A stretch of DNA of 64,000 bases. It comes from Smallanthus sonchifolius (taxonomy: Eukaryota; Streptophyta; Magnoliopsida; Asterales; Asteraceae). Each line of letters starts with the position of its first letter. Within the stretch, counting starts at the first letter, position 1. A program made the translations under genes and the position numbers. The notes beneath the pieces were generated by a model that was not told the origin of the DNA, did not search any database, and worked only from the letters and a program-made list of their open reading frames with translations. This document shows, in pieces, positions 32,997 to 42,995 of this stretch. The stretch covers positions 7,484,501-7,548,500 of the forward strand of contig JAKNSE010000037.1 of assembly GCA_023525975.1 (NCBI GenBank). The letters run 5' to 3'.

Positions 32997-33004
32997 AATG
33001 TAAT
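32997..33004. repeat. Target-site duplication of the hAT element, right
   Basis: AATGTAAT, identical to 20345-20352. Confidence 0.9.
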
Positions 33005-33102
33005 ACACTAAAAAAATAAAATAAGTAGCGTAAAATACAACTTTGGTCCCTGGACTATAGTGAATTTACAACTTTAGCTTAAGAACTTTATATATGTTTA
33101 TG

Positions 33103-33483
33103 ATTCCAATTAGAGGTGCTCAAAAGAACCGGAACCGAATCCGATGGATTATCCGAAACCGGATCCGGCTAGAACCGGTTTTTTTGGAACCGGACCGGAT
33201 TTTTTGAGAACCGCCGGATCCAGAACCGGTTCCAAGGTTTTGTCCGGACCGGATAAAAATCGGACAAAATCGGACACAAAAAAAATCCGGAAAAAAACCG
33301 GTTCCAATCGGATAAAACCGGATCCGATCCGGAACCGGTTCCAAATAGGTTCCACCTCTCCACTCCCAAAACCAGATCCGATCCGGAACCGGTTCCCTTG
33401 GGTCCGGTTCTTGACCAACGTTGACGGAACGGGTCCGGATCCGGTTCCAGAAAAAAACCGGTTTGTGCACCTCTAATTCCAAT
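33103..33483. mobile_element. 365-bp hAT MITE (33111-33475) with its 8-bp duplications
   Basis: TAGAGGTGCTCAAAAG at 33111 and ...GTGCACCTCTA ending at 33475 are the same inverted repeats as the large hAT at 20353-32996. The flanks are ATTCCAAT at 33103-33110 and 33476-33483, an exact 8-bp duplication. The inside is almost only ACCGG, CCGGAACCGG and GATCCGG subterminal motifs, so it is a non-autonomous derivative of the same family. Long open frames across it are a by-product of low-complexity sequence. Confidence 0.9.
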
Positions 33484-34110
33484 TCCATATCAATTAAGTA
33501 TTTAAGTTCCTAAACAAAGAACATATATCAAACAATCGTCACCAGTTTGTCCATTAAGGAGATTAATATGTTTAACTAGAGGTGTTACCGGTTTGAAAGA
33601 AATCGACTCGAAAGAATTTGAACAGGTTGAACATAATTCGGCTAAAACCACCATACCGGTTTTGATCGCTTTAACTCAGTGAGTTTGGTTTGCAACAATA
33701 TCAAACTAAGTTGACCAGTTTGGCCAACTTTTGACGCCTCAAACCAGTTGAACTAAACCATGATAGTCACACCACAATAACTGAGTCACGCAGCCACCAC
33801 CATGCCCACCACCTTCCCCATTATTATCGCTGCTATGCTAGCGGATATAATGGTCATATCTGGTTGTAGTGGTGGCAGGTGGCGGCTGTGAAAACGAAAC
33901 CACTAACAGAAACATACACCTTCACAGTTTTACATACATTTATTCATACAAGTTTCAAAAGCAGCCAGCAGCAAAAAACACCAAATCATTAAACTACCAT
34001 CAACCGCAGCAAAAAGTAAAAAAAAAACATACACAAATAAATCCATGAAAATAAAACCGCTAACCGAAAAAACTAACAAAAGCGACATCAAAAGCTCCAG
34101 CAGGACACCC
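33484..34110. other. Intergenic stretch between the hAT MITE and the ROP gene
   Basis: No supported gene. TAGAGGTGTTACCGGTTTG at 33579 is a single hAT-type end, without a visible partner, followed by ACCGG/GGTTGAAC-type repeats to about 33760. The part beyond 33900 lies downstream of the ROP stop codon and probably includes its 3' untranslated region. Confidence 0.35.
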
Positions 34111-37100
34111 CTAAGCAGCACAACCACCACACAAAATGCCCCTGTTACCATCAAGCAAAAGTTTGTCTAAGGTACAGTTTCTTCTTGGATCGTATAAACG
34201 GACCCACAGAATAAAAATTTTAAACATGGTTCAATACAAATATAAGAAATTTATAGTGTAACACTTACATAATCGAGCAACCGGAGCTTTCACGTCTGTT
34301 TTGCCTCATGACCTCAATTTATAGTGTAACACTTACATAATCGAGCAACCGGAGCTTTTACGTCTGTTTTGCCTCATGACCTCCTTCCGCCTTGGAGGTT
34401 GAAGAACAACCTTAATGGCCGTATCAAAAGCCGCTTTCACATTCTAATAATCAAAAACCAAAACAAACAGAAAAACTAAGCTTACTTCAAAATTTATTGT
34501 AAACTACTAAACAAGTAAAAGATTTGAAAAAAAAGATAAATGTTTTTTGATTTGATTTCTTTACTTGTTGAGTTTTCGAGCTGCATTCGATATATGCAGC
34601 TGCACCAATTTGTTTCCTCAGTTCCTCCCCCTAATAAACATAAAAGGAATTATTAAATAAAATTACATTTAATCAAACAATAACTAAAAGCTCAAAAAAA
34701 TTGATTATTTAGTACCTGGGCAGATGTAATAACATCATAACCGGCATGATCAGCTAAATATCCGTTGTCATTGCAAAGATCTAGAAAAAATTTAAAACAA
34801 AAATGGAATTAATTACTGCTTATTTTCTATAAATCTTGAATGTGATTGTCTTACAGAAATTTTAATAAAATGAAGATGAAAGTAAAAATAACATGATTAT
34901 ATAGATTGTGGTTTGTACCTAATTTTGTCCCGACGAGTACTACTGGAACGTTTGGTGCAAATCGTCGAAGCTCAGGCATCCACTATATAAAAGTCATAGA
35001 TAACTTTGAAGTTTATTACTCTATATTTATCCAACTTCACACATAACAAAGTCAACTTGTGACTTTGTAAATTAAAACTTATACTGAGCTAACATATTTT
35101 TTGTGCTTAAATGGTTTTCTTACGGTCATAATACATTTAAAAACATAATATGCTTATCATTTTTGTCTCCACAAGGAAATTCTTCTCAATTCTGAAGTTG
35201 AAACTAAGAGATTTTGACTTAAAGAGTCAAAATTGACTTTAATTTGTGGAAGAAGGTAAAAGATTTCAACTTGATTATGGTGTTTTTCTTCTTTTCAAGA
35301 TTAAAGAAACTATAACATAAAAATAGGACAGGTTAAGACTTCTTTATCTACAATGATAAGAAATCTTATCGGTTTTGAAGTTAAAAGCTCATCCATTTGA
35401 CTTTAGAGAAGACAAAATAGACTCTAATTTAAGAAGAAAGTAGTAAATAAAAAAGATTTCAACTTGATTATGAAGTTTTCTTCTTTTTCAAGACTAAAGA
35501 AACTATAACATGAAAAGAAATGTAACTCACATTTCTTATACCAATTACTATTTTTTTAAATAAAGAATGTTTTTGACTTTAAAGAGTCACACTCTAATTT
35601 GCTTAAGAAGGTAATCGATTTCAACTTGATTGTAGGTCTTTTCTTCCTTTTTAAGATTCAAGATGATTCAAAAATGAAAAGATATGTTGACAATTCTTTC
35701 CCCACAATGATGAGTAACCTTATCGGTTTTAAAGTTAGAAGATAATACATTTGACTTTTAAAAGTCAAAACAATGCTAGTGTCGCGAAGACGGTAACAGA
35801 TTTCAACTCAGTCATGGTTTTTTTTTTCTCAGGATTCAAGAATCAAAAACTTAAAAGGTTTGATAAGTAATATTATCGGTTTTGAAGTTAGAAGATAATC
35901 CAATTGACTTTTAAAAGTCAAAACGACGGTGGTGTGACAAAGAAGTTCAGCATTTCAACTCAATCATGGATTCTTTTTCTTTTTCAAGATTCAACAATCA
36001 AAAATCTAAAAGGGATGATAGTGAAAACTCAACTCAAAGCTCAAAAAAGCCAACTTTGAATCTTAAAGTGACCACCAAAAATTTTGAACAATTAGAAAAA
36101 AGAGAGAGCACTAAAGAAAGTGTACCTTTTTGAGGACATTTTCATAGCTTGCCCTACTAATTAAAGAGAAAGCTAACAAAAATATGTCTGCACCTCTGTA
36201 GCTTAGGGGCCTTAATCTGCTATAATCTTCCTGCCCTTTAAATCACAAAAAATAAAAATAAAACTACTCATTAGATCTTTAACATTCATTAACTTTAGTC
36301 ATTTAGCTAACCTATAACTATTAAAATGATACCTCTCCTTAAATACCGTAATGTTCGACATTTGTCTCACCTGCATCGTATAATTATGTTGTACAACATA
36401 GTGTGTAGTATTCTTGATTTTAAAAAGGGAAGCGCACCGAGGCAACGGGGCCTAAAACCGAGGTGCAAAGCGTAAAAGCGCACCGCTTTTTGTACGTGAA
36501 ATGCAAGATGCTTATATAACTTATTTTATATATCTCATAGGATTTTAACATTCTCTACCCAAAATTTTGCTATAAATCAGCTTGATATATGATTTAATAT
36601 ATGAATTACCTACATGTACAACCTAAAAAGACTATTGTACAACATCCTAATGCACATTTTCGCTTTGTGTACATGGCTTTTCGTACAGCTCGCGCCTTAT
36701 ATACAACAAATGCGAAGGGACTTGCACCTAGGCGGGCCTCAGGCGCGCTTTTTAAAACCAAGGTAGTTTTATATTATACAGTATAACCCTACTAGGCAGG
36801 TGGGACAAGGATAGTCCCACTTTGAATGTCTTACCTTTGTCCATTGTATAAGTATCTTGTACAACATAGTATGTAATACTATATTGTACGGTACAACTCT
36901 ACAATGCATGTGGGACTGACAAAGACGGGTATATACAAAGTGGGACGTCAAATATAAACTCTTATCAGATAGATGATCCTAAATTAGTACACTAACTCTC
37001 ATTTTGTGTCAAGGGAAATTACCAGCAGTATCCCACAATCCCAAATTGACAATGTTTCCATCAACAGCCACATTAGCACTGAAATTGTCAAAAACTGTTG

Positions 37101-38116
37101 GAATATAATCCTGTAAGAAAAAACCATTATGAAAACAGAGTTAAAAAAACAATATCAAAATACAAAAAATAAACCCAAGAATTATAATCAGCAAAAACAA
37201 AGGTAACAATGCTATGGTGACTTGTACTTTGGGAAGTGGGAAGAAAGGCAGAAACTAGGTAGCTATATAAACATCTAATCTTCAAAAATCTGATAAAGAT
37301 TCCTAAAAATTTTAAACATAAATGGTAATTTAAAAAAAAGGTAATAAGGCTGTATTGACTTGTTGAATGCAACAGAAGTAGTACAAAGATGGTTGTCTTA
37401 TTGTCTGACCCATGCTTACAGTGGGAAACTTGTTCCTGCCAACAGTAACAAGTTTTTTTGAAAACTGAGCTAAAAGATTCAATCTTTGGAGCACAAACTC
37501 ACATTTAATCAATAACAAAGGCACCAATGCAGTAGCCACTTGTACTTCACGAAGTGGAAGTTGTACAAGAAGGTCTAACACTCATAACTCACAATTAGAA
37601 AGCTATCAACATCTAAAAACAAAAAAAAAATTACTAAAGACTAAACTCACAAGTTATACATAGATAGAACAAACGTGATGATGCTAAAGTGACTTGTACA
37701 TTGTGCATTGGAAGTTGTACAAGAAGGTGTAACACTCATAATTCACAATAATCAGAAAGCTGTGAACATCTAAAAACAAAAAAAAATATTACTAAAAAAG
37801 ACTAAAGTACTAAACCCACAAGTTATGCTTAGCAAGAACAAATGTAATGATGCTACAGTGACTTGTACATTGTGCATTGGAAGTTGTACAAGAAGGTCTA
37901 ACACAGAATCAAGAACCTAAAATGCAAGAAAAATAAAGGGTTTTTCTGATATGAAATGGGTTTTCCAAAACAAATTTACAGACATTTATATGTACGTATG
38001 TATATATATATACTTACAGTAGGAAATTTGTTGCTGGTGTAACAAATGAGCATGCAAGTTTTGCCAACAGCTCCATCACCAACAGTGACACATTTTATGA
38101 ACTTTGAAACACTCAT
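34111..38116 (-). CDS. Type II ROP/RAC small GTPase (eight exons, GC-CG tail)
   Basis: Rho-of-plants GTPase: a plasma-membrane molecular switch for cell polarity, growth and hormone signalling. By splice consensus the exons (minus strand) are 38018-38116, 37023-37110, 36126-36235, 34919-34982, 34716-34780, 34565-34630, 34337-34443 and 34111-34141, giving 209 residues with every junction in frame. Motifs: P-loop GDGAVGKT (13-20), switch I YIPTVFDNF (35-43), DTAGQED (60-66), TKLD (118-121), ECSSKTQQ (157-164), basic stretch PPRRKEV and NRRK. The tail is SGCSIMGILCGGCAA, with Cys197, Cys204 and Cys207: the S-acylated GC-CG box of type II ROPs, encoded partly by the extra eighth exon that defines the group. 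Type I ROPs end in a prenylated CaaX box instead. The nearest Arabidopsis relatives are of the ROP9/ROP10/ROP11 type; I cannot choose among them. Intact; no defect seen. Intron 1, 2 and 3 carry repeats. Confidence 0.93.
34248..34383 (-). repeat. 68-bp tandem duplication over the last splice donor of the ROP gene
   Basis: Two head-to-tail copies, 34248-34315 and 34316-34383, with one mismatch (CTTTCACG against CTTTTACG). Each contains the code for EVMRQNRRKSSGCSI and the donor TTAT/GTAAGTG. The copy at 34316-34383 is the used exon 7 end; the other lies in intron 7 (34142-34336). There are thus two identical donors 68 bp apart, at 34336/34337 and 34268/34269. Confidence 0.95.
35180..36010 (-). 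repeat. Diverged tandem repeats in intron 3 of the ROP gene
   Basis: At least four diverged copies of a roughly 170-200-bp block, recognisable by TTGACTTTAAAAGTCAAAA, a GAAGAAGGTAACAGATTTCAA-like core, TCAACTTGATTATG and a CTTCTTTTTCAAGATT run. AAAGTCAA-type inverted pairs recur. Non-coding; the flanking exons are normal. Confidence 0.6.
36421..36770 (+). repeat. Dispersed repeat with AAGCGC ends in intron 2 of the ROP gene
   Basis: It begins TTTTAAAAAGGGAAGCGCACC and ends GGCGCGCTTTTTAAAACC, a weak terminal inverted repeat. Its inside (GCAAGATGCTTATATAA, ATAAATCAGC, ATATGATTTAATATAT, TGTACAACCTAAAA) is clearly related, in inverted orientation, to 53425-53735. Related GTTGTACAACATAGT motifs lie on both sides (36371, 36852). 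I read it as a MITE-type or simple dispersed repeat with no coding capacity. Confidence 0.5.
37180..37920 (-). repeat. Diverged repeats in intron 1 of the ROP gene
   Basis: Four or so copies of a block containing ATGCTACAGTGACTTGTACATT and GGAAGTTGTACAAGAAGGTCTAACA, at about 37205, 37350-37590, 37680-37740 and 37850-37910. They are non-coding and lie between exons 1 and 2. Confidence 0.6.
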
Positions 38117-38300
38117 TTTTGTGTTCTTGAACTTCTGCTACTTCTTGCACTGATGATTTTAATGGGAAAATAAACCCTAAAAAGTTGTGTTTGAAGAGTG
38201 AAGAAGAAGATTCAGAGAGGAGAGAGAAAGGTTGTGCAGAAGAAGACCCTGATCAAATGGGTGTTGTTTAGTATATTGCCAAGAGAGGGGGCACCTTGTT
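38117..38300 (-). promoter_or_regulatory. Likely 5' untranslated region of the ROP gene
   Basis: Directly upstream of the ATG on the minus strand lies a CT-rich stretch in gene orientation (CTTCTTCTTCACTCTTC, CCTTTCTCTCTCCTCTC), typical of plant leaders. No clear TATA box was fixed. Confidence 0.4.
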
Positions 38301-41300
38301 CCAAGAGTATAGTATGTGGTTTCAAGAAACAGAGAAAAAAAAACATTTATTGGTATGCTACATTGTGAAAACAAGTGTGTTTGCCTTATAATATGGTTTC
38401 CTATAACCTCTCATGTTTAGATAAATGTGCAATTATTATACATATATGTAACAAAGCACAACTCATCTCTTCTGATCAAACACTAAATGGCTTTATCACT
38501 TGATAACACATATTTAATCTCATAATTTTTTTCCCTAAAACCATATTTATATCCTCAAATTAATACTTCCATATTTAGTTTCTTTTTTTTTCAAAAATTA
38601 TATAAATAAACAGTTTCATCATTATTACCATTGACTCACATTTTTTTTAAATAATCATCAAAAGTTAATATTTTTAAAAAATTAATAATTAAAAACAAGA
38701 GATTTTAAAAAAACAAGTTTTTAAAGTTTTATTATTAAAAAATGATTTTTTAAAATTTTATTATCAAAAAACAAGATTTTTTTTTAATTTTACATATAAA
38801 ATTTGAAAATACTACGTTTGTATTTTAAATAAATATGTGTCAAAATAAAGTTTACTAATATTTAATTAGTAGTTTTTTAATTAAATTTGATATTTATAAA
38901 CAATTTTTTAATTTTGATTTATAAGTTTTAATATTTAGTTTTTAATAAAATTAAGAAACTTACAAATACTTATTTTTAAAAGTGTATTATACTTTAAACT
39001 TTAACTTTTTTAAATGACGACATTTTTTTTTCTCAAAAACATGTTTACAAGTTTCAATTCTAATTTGTTAGTTTTAAATTTTTCATATTTAATTTTGGAA
39101 ATTTAAATTTAATTGTGTCAAATTATTAAGAACTGAAATTTTTAAAATTTGAAGTTTTAAATTTTGAACTTAAAATACGATATATTTTTGAAATTTAGAT
39201 TTTATTTGTGTCTTTTTATCTTTTTTTAATGAGAGAACTAGTATTAAAAGTTTAGCGATGATGATTAATTTGATGAAAGTTTATAATCTCCTGACTTTCT
39301 AAATGGAGTTACATTATCAGGTCTGTTAAAACATAAATTAGTTTTAAATGTCAGTGCTACAGTTATGCTTTAATAAATATTGATGAAAAAATCGTTTAGG
39401 CAGTGTAACAAATCTTTAGGTCAAATCACAAGGTAATCGCGTTATAAAAGCGAATATTATATTTTGAAACAACATTGATCATCACAATTTTGTCCCTATA
39501 ATTGGGTTAACATATTCAGACAAAATAATTTCACTAAAACTTCAAAGAAAAAATATACAATTGTTGTATTTTTGTAAACAATGAATAAAAGTTTAGGGTA
39601 ATCACTTTCAAATGTTGGTTTGTATTGAAAGATCCAGTGTTTATTCATGATCAGTTGTATGTTGCATTATCAAGAATTAAAAGTAGAGATGGACTCAAGT
39701 TATTAATATTTGGTAAAAATGTAAAAACTACCAATACCACGTCAAATGTTACATACAACGAAGTATTTTCAAATTTGTAAATAATTATTGTAAAGTTTCA
39801 TTTGAAATGTAATTTAATGTATTTTAAAAAGTGCACAACTTATTAAATGAATTTTCATGTATTTTCTGATGTTTTAATTACTCTAATCCATATAATCTTA
39901 ACATGTAACAAAATGAAAAAGTTACAAATACAATAGCAAATTTGTATAAAAAATGTTATTAAGATATTTATAAACATAATCTTAAAGTTTCACCCCGTGT
40001 ACAAGAGGTTAAAGCTAGTATATAATAGTTACTTAGTTACTTCACTTATTTTTTTAATTATTTGTGTAAACTTTTATACAGATTATATATATTTGTGCGA
40101 AAAAAATAACTAGAAACCAACTAGTTTGGTTGGTTAACGTGTGTAACACAAACAAAAGGTTCAACTTATGAGTTTTGACCCAACATTTCACAATCAATTT
40201 AGCTTCTTTTTTTTATTATTTTAACGTTTGTAATTAATTTTAAATATATTTTATTTTTTTGTAACTTTTAAAATATAATATTTTTCTTATATTCCTAATA
40301 TAACGTTGTGACGTACTTATTTTTATCTACGTTTCAGAACAAATTTTATTCAAAACCGAGTCGTATCAAATGTAATATTTTTTTTTTAAATTCATTATGG
40401 TGTTTTTTAACACTCATTTTCACAACAATGTAATTTTACACAACTTTTTAATTCAGTTTGGTGTTCCTAAATTTTTTTATTTTTAAATATAATCAATGCT
40501 ACAACGAGACTAAGAGTTGGATTTACACAATACATAGCCATTTTATAAGTAACACATAAGAAGTCTTAATGTCCACAAGTACTAAAAGTACAATAAACTA
40601 TCTTCAGCCATGTTCAAAAAAGTTTCTTCATGTAAAATACAAATTTTGTCAAATAGCCATCTAATAGCTCCCTGGTTCATAACTCAAAGTCCTCATACTA
40701 GAGGCCTTAACATTCCTGAAATACACGTTAAAACAAGTCAGCTTAAAATTGACGAGTTCATAAATCGACATAATTTAAAACATATACAGCCTCATCTTGA
40801 AAAGATTAATCAATGCAAATTAGGTAAACCAACATGCCTTACTTTTCAAACCTTACCGTCATCGAAATAGAAGACAAACCAATCATGAGACGAGACCCAA
40901 CATTGTATATACCAACAACTCCTACCACAATTTTTACACATTTGAACGGGGTACAAATCCATTTAAAAGGTTCGTCCATACGAAATATAGTAAACGCTTA
41001 TTACATGTATACATATACAACATCATGGAAATGCATAAACAATTGTTATCTAACGCATTGACATGCAATTCAAGATATCATCATTTGAATAAACCATTAC
41101 ACTTTAAACACACGCATCATGTTTTGAATTTGTTTAGAGGAGCTTAGAAAAACCAAAATCTTTTACCCGCGTGTATTTCAGCCCAAATATTATGGGAAAA
41201 TGAGCAAAAGTTATAGAACTCACTTGATAGATGATTCCTAGCATAAACCAAATGCCTAGTCACAATTAACTCTTCACGGGTCAAGCCTATAAATCATATT

Positions 41301-41868
41301 AGATCACCCCCAAAATATGCATCCTAGCTTGACAAACCCAAACAACCATTAACAACGATTCCAAATAACCTAACGGGTCAAAAGATCATCCTATGGTTCT
41401 TGTTAGACAACCCGATATAAAATGTAGAAAAAACTTGTAACACTTGATTTTATCTAAAAAACTGTATTTCATAGCCTAAAATACAAACTTTTAAAGTAAA
41501 ATTGTTTTAATTTATTGATCAACATCAAGTTATTTTATTTCGTAGTTATCTCTCAATAAATCATAAATTATTATTTTACAACATGACTCACATACCTTCA
41601 CAAGAAACTATGTAAAACTAAAGTTGGAGACAAAGTATAAAAACCCGAAGTTTATATTTTCTTTTATTTTTTCAAATTTGTTCAAAATATCATTGTTAAT
41701 CAATAATGGTTATTTATTATGAAATAATTAATGTAGTATTTCTTAGATAACTTAGAAATAATTTATTAAGTAATAATTAATAGTGTCTAATTTCTCATTT
41801 AAGACAATAAATGCACATTAAATAGTAATTTTTATTATTAACTTTATTTACATGTTTATAAAACATAT
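38301..41868. other. AT-rich intergenic stretch without a recognisable gene
   Basis: Very AT-rich. Short open frames at 40610-41061 have no domain or codon pattern that I recognise. No terminal repeats or duplications were found by eye. Confidence 0.4.
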
Positions 41869-42016
41869 AATATAATAGTCTATTTTTTTAAGGCAAATTT
41901 CTTTATTCCTATGGGAGTGGGACTTGAACCCATGATCTCCTTAATCCTTAGTGTTCCTAGAGGATTTTCCTCTATCAATAGGCCACCAACCCCATTGGCA
42001 AATATAATAGTCTATT
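41869..42016 (-). mobile_element. tRNA-derived SINE (41885-42000) with 16-bp target-site duplications
   Basis: AATATAATAGTCTATT occurs exactly at 41869-41884 and 42001-42016. Between them, read on the minus strand, is a 116-bp unit with a box A-like GGTTGGTGGCCTATTGATAG, a box B GGGTTCAAGTCCC, and a short A tail (T run 41884-41890 on the plus strand). This is a short tRNA-type SINE; the perfect duplication suggests a fairly recent insertion. Confidence 0.88.
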
Positions 42017-42404
42017 GATTAAGTTTTTATCAAGGAATGAAGTTTAATAATGATATTGATTAAGTTTTTATCAATGGATGAAGTTTAATAATGATATAAC
42101 ATAAGAAGATTATGACCTTGTTTCCTTTTAACATTACTTTTTTCATTAAACTAACATTATATTATTTAATTTGTAAATATTTTGAAAGAGTTATGAGTAT
42201 TATAGATATATTTATAAAAGTAAAAAGTTTATTGGTTGATGAAATAACATAACAAGTTTATAAATGTTTAAGAAGTTCATTAAAACCATAACATGAATAA
42301 AAGTTCCTATAGTTTGTTTTCCTTTTGGATGAAAAATGATGCAAGATAATTAAACATAACTTAGAGCATTCATACTTCGTTCATTATCATTATTCTTATC
42401 CTTA

Positions 42405-42992
42405 GGCTATCCGTAGTGGTTTCACGTCCCTCTTTTTCACGCCCCTTCACGCCAGTGCCACATCAGCGCGGGGATTTTCACTACCCATTTTCACTAAGGT
42501 GCGTAGTAGTTTCACGCCCCACATTTTAATTAATAATAATAATAAAAAAACTAAAAACATATAATAATAAAACTAACAATAATAATAATAATAAAACTAA
42601 TAATAATAAAAAAAAAACTAAAAACTAATAATAATAATAAAACTAATAATAATAATAAAACTAATAATAATAATATTAATAATATTAATAATAAAACTAA
42701 TAATAATAATAGTAGTAATAATAAAACTAATAATAATATTAATAATAATAAAACTAATAATAATAATAATAATAGTAATAATAAAACTAATAATAATATT
42801 AATTATAATAAAACTAGTAATTAATAATAATTTGACTAAAAATTCAAAGTAAAAACAAGTCCAACGCCCGTGAAATGCCCCACGCCGCCCCCCCTTTTCA
42901 CGCCCCTTTCACGCCTAGGGGGCGGTGTTCCTGGGCGTGAAAGGCTGATGTGGCTCGCGCCACCCCTCTTCACGCCACCACTACGGATACTC
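42405..42992. mobile_element. PIF/Harbinger (Tourist-like) MITE with an inner (TAA)n tract
   Basis: Ends GGCTATCCGTAGTGG and ...CCACTACGGATACTC are inverted repeats, and TTA flanks both sides (42402-42404 and 42993-42995), the typical 3-bp PIF/Harbinger duplication. GC-rich arms with TTTCACGCCCC-type motifs surround about 300 bp of AATAATAATA microsatellite (42530-42830). Non-coding, 588 bp. Confidence 0.75.
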
Positions 42993-42995
42993 TTA

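Noticed and set aside
33120..33488. Overlapping open frames of about 60-120 residues on both strands
   Set aside because: They arise from the low-complexity CCGGATCC/ACCGGTTCC repeats of the hAT MITE.
34333..34335. TAA as the true end of the ROP gene, making it a seven-exon type I ROP with a CaaX box
   Set aside because: A strong donor (GTAAGTG) overlaps it and an acceptor plus exon encoding the GC-CG tail follows at 34141-34111 in the correct frame. I keep the short form only as an alternative product.
40610..41061. Two adjacent short open frames as a possible gene
   Set aside because: No recognisable domain, no splice context that joins them into a longer frame, AT-rich surroundings.
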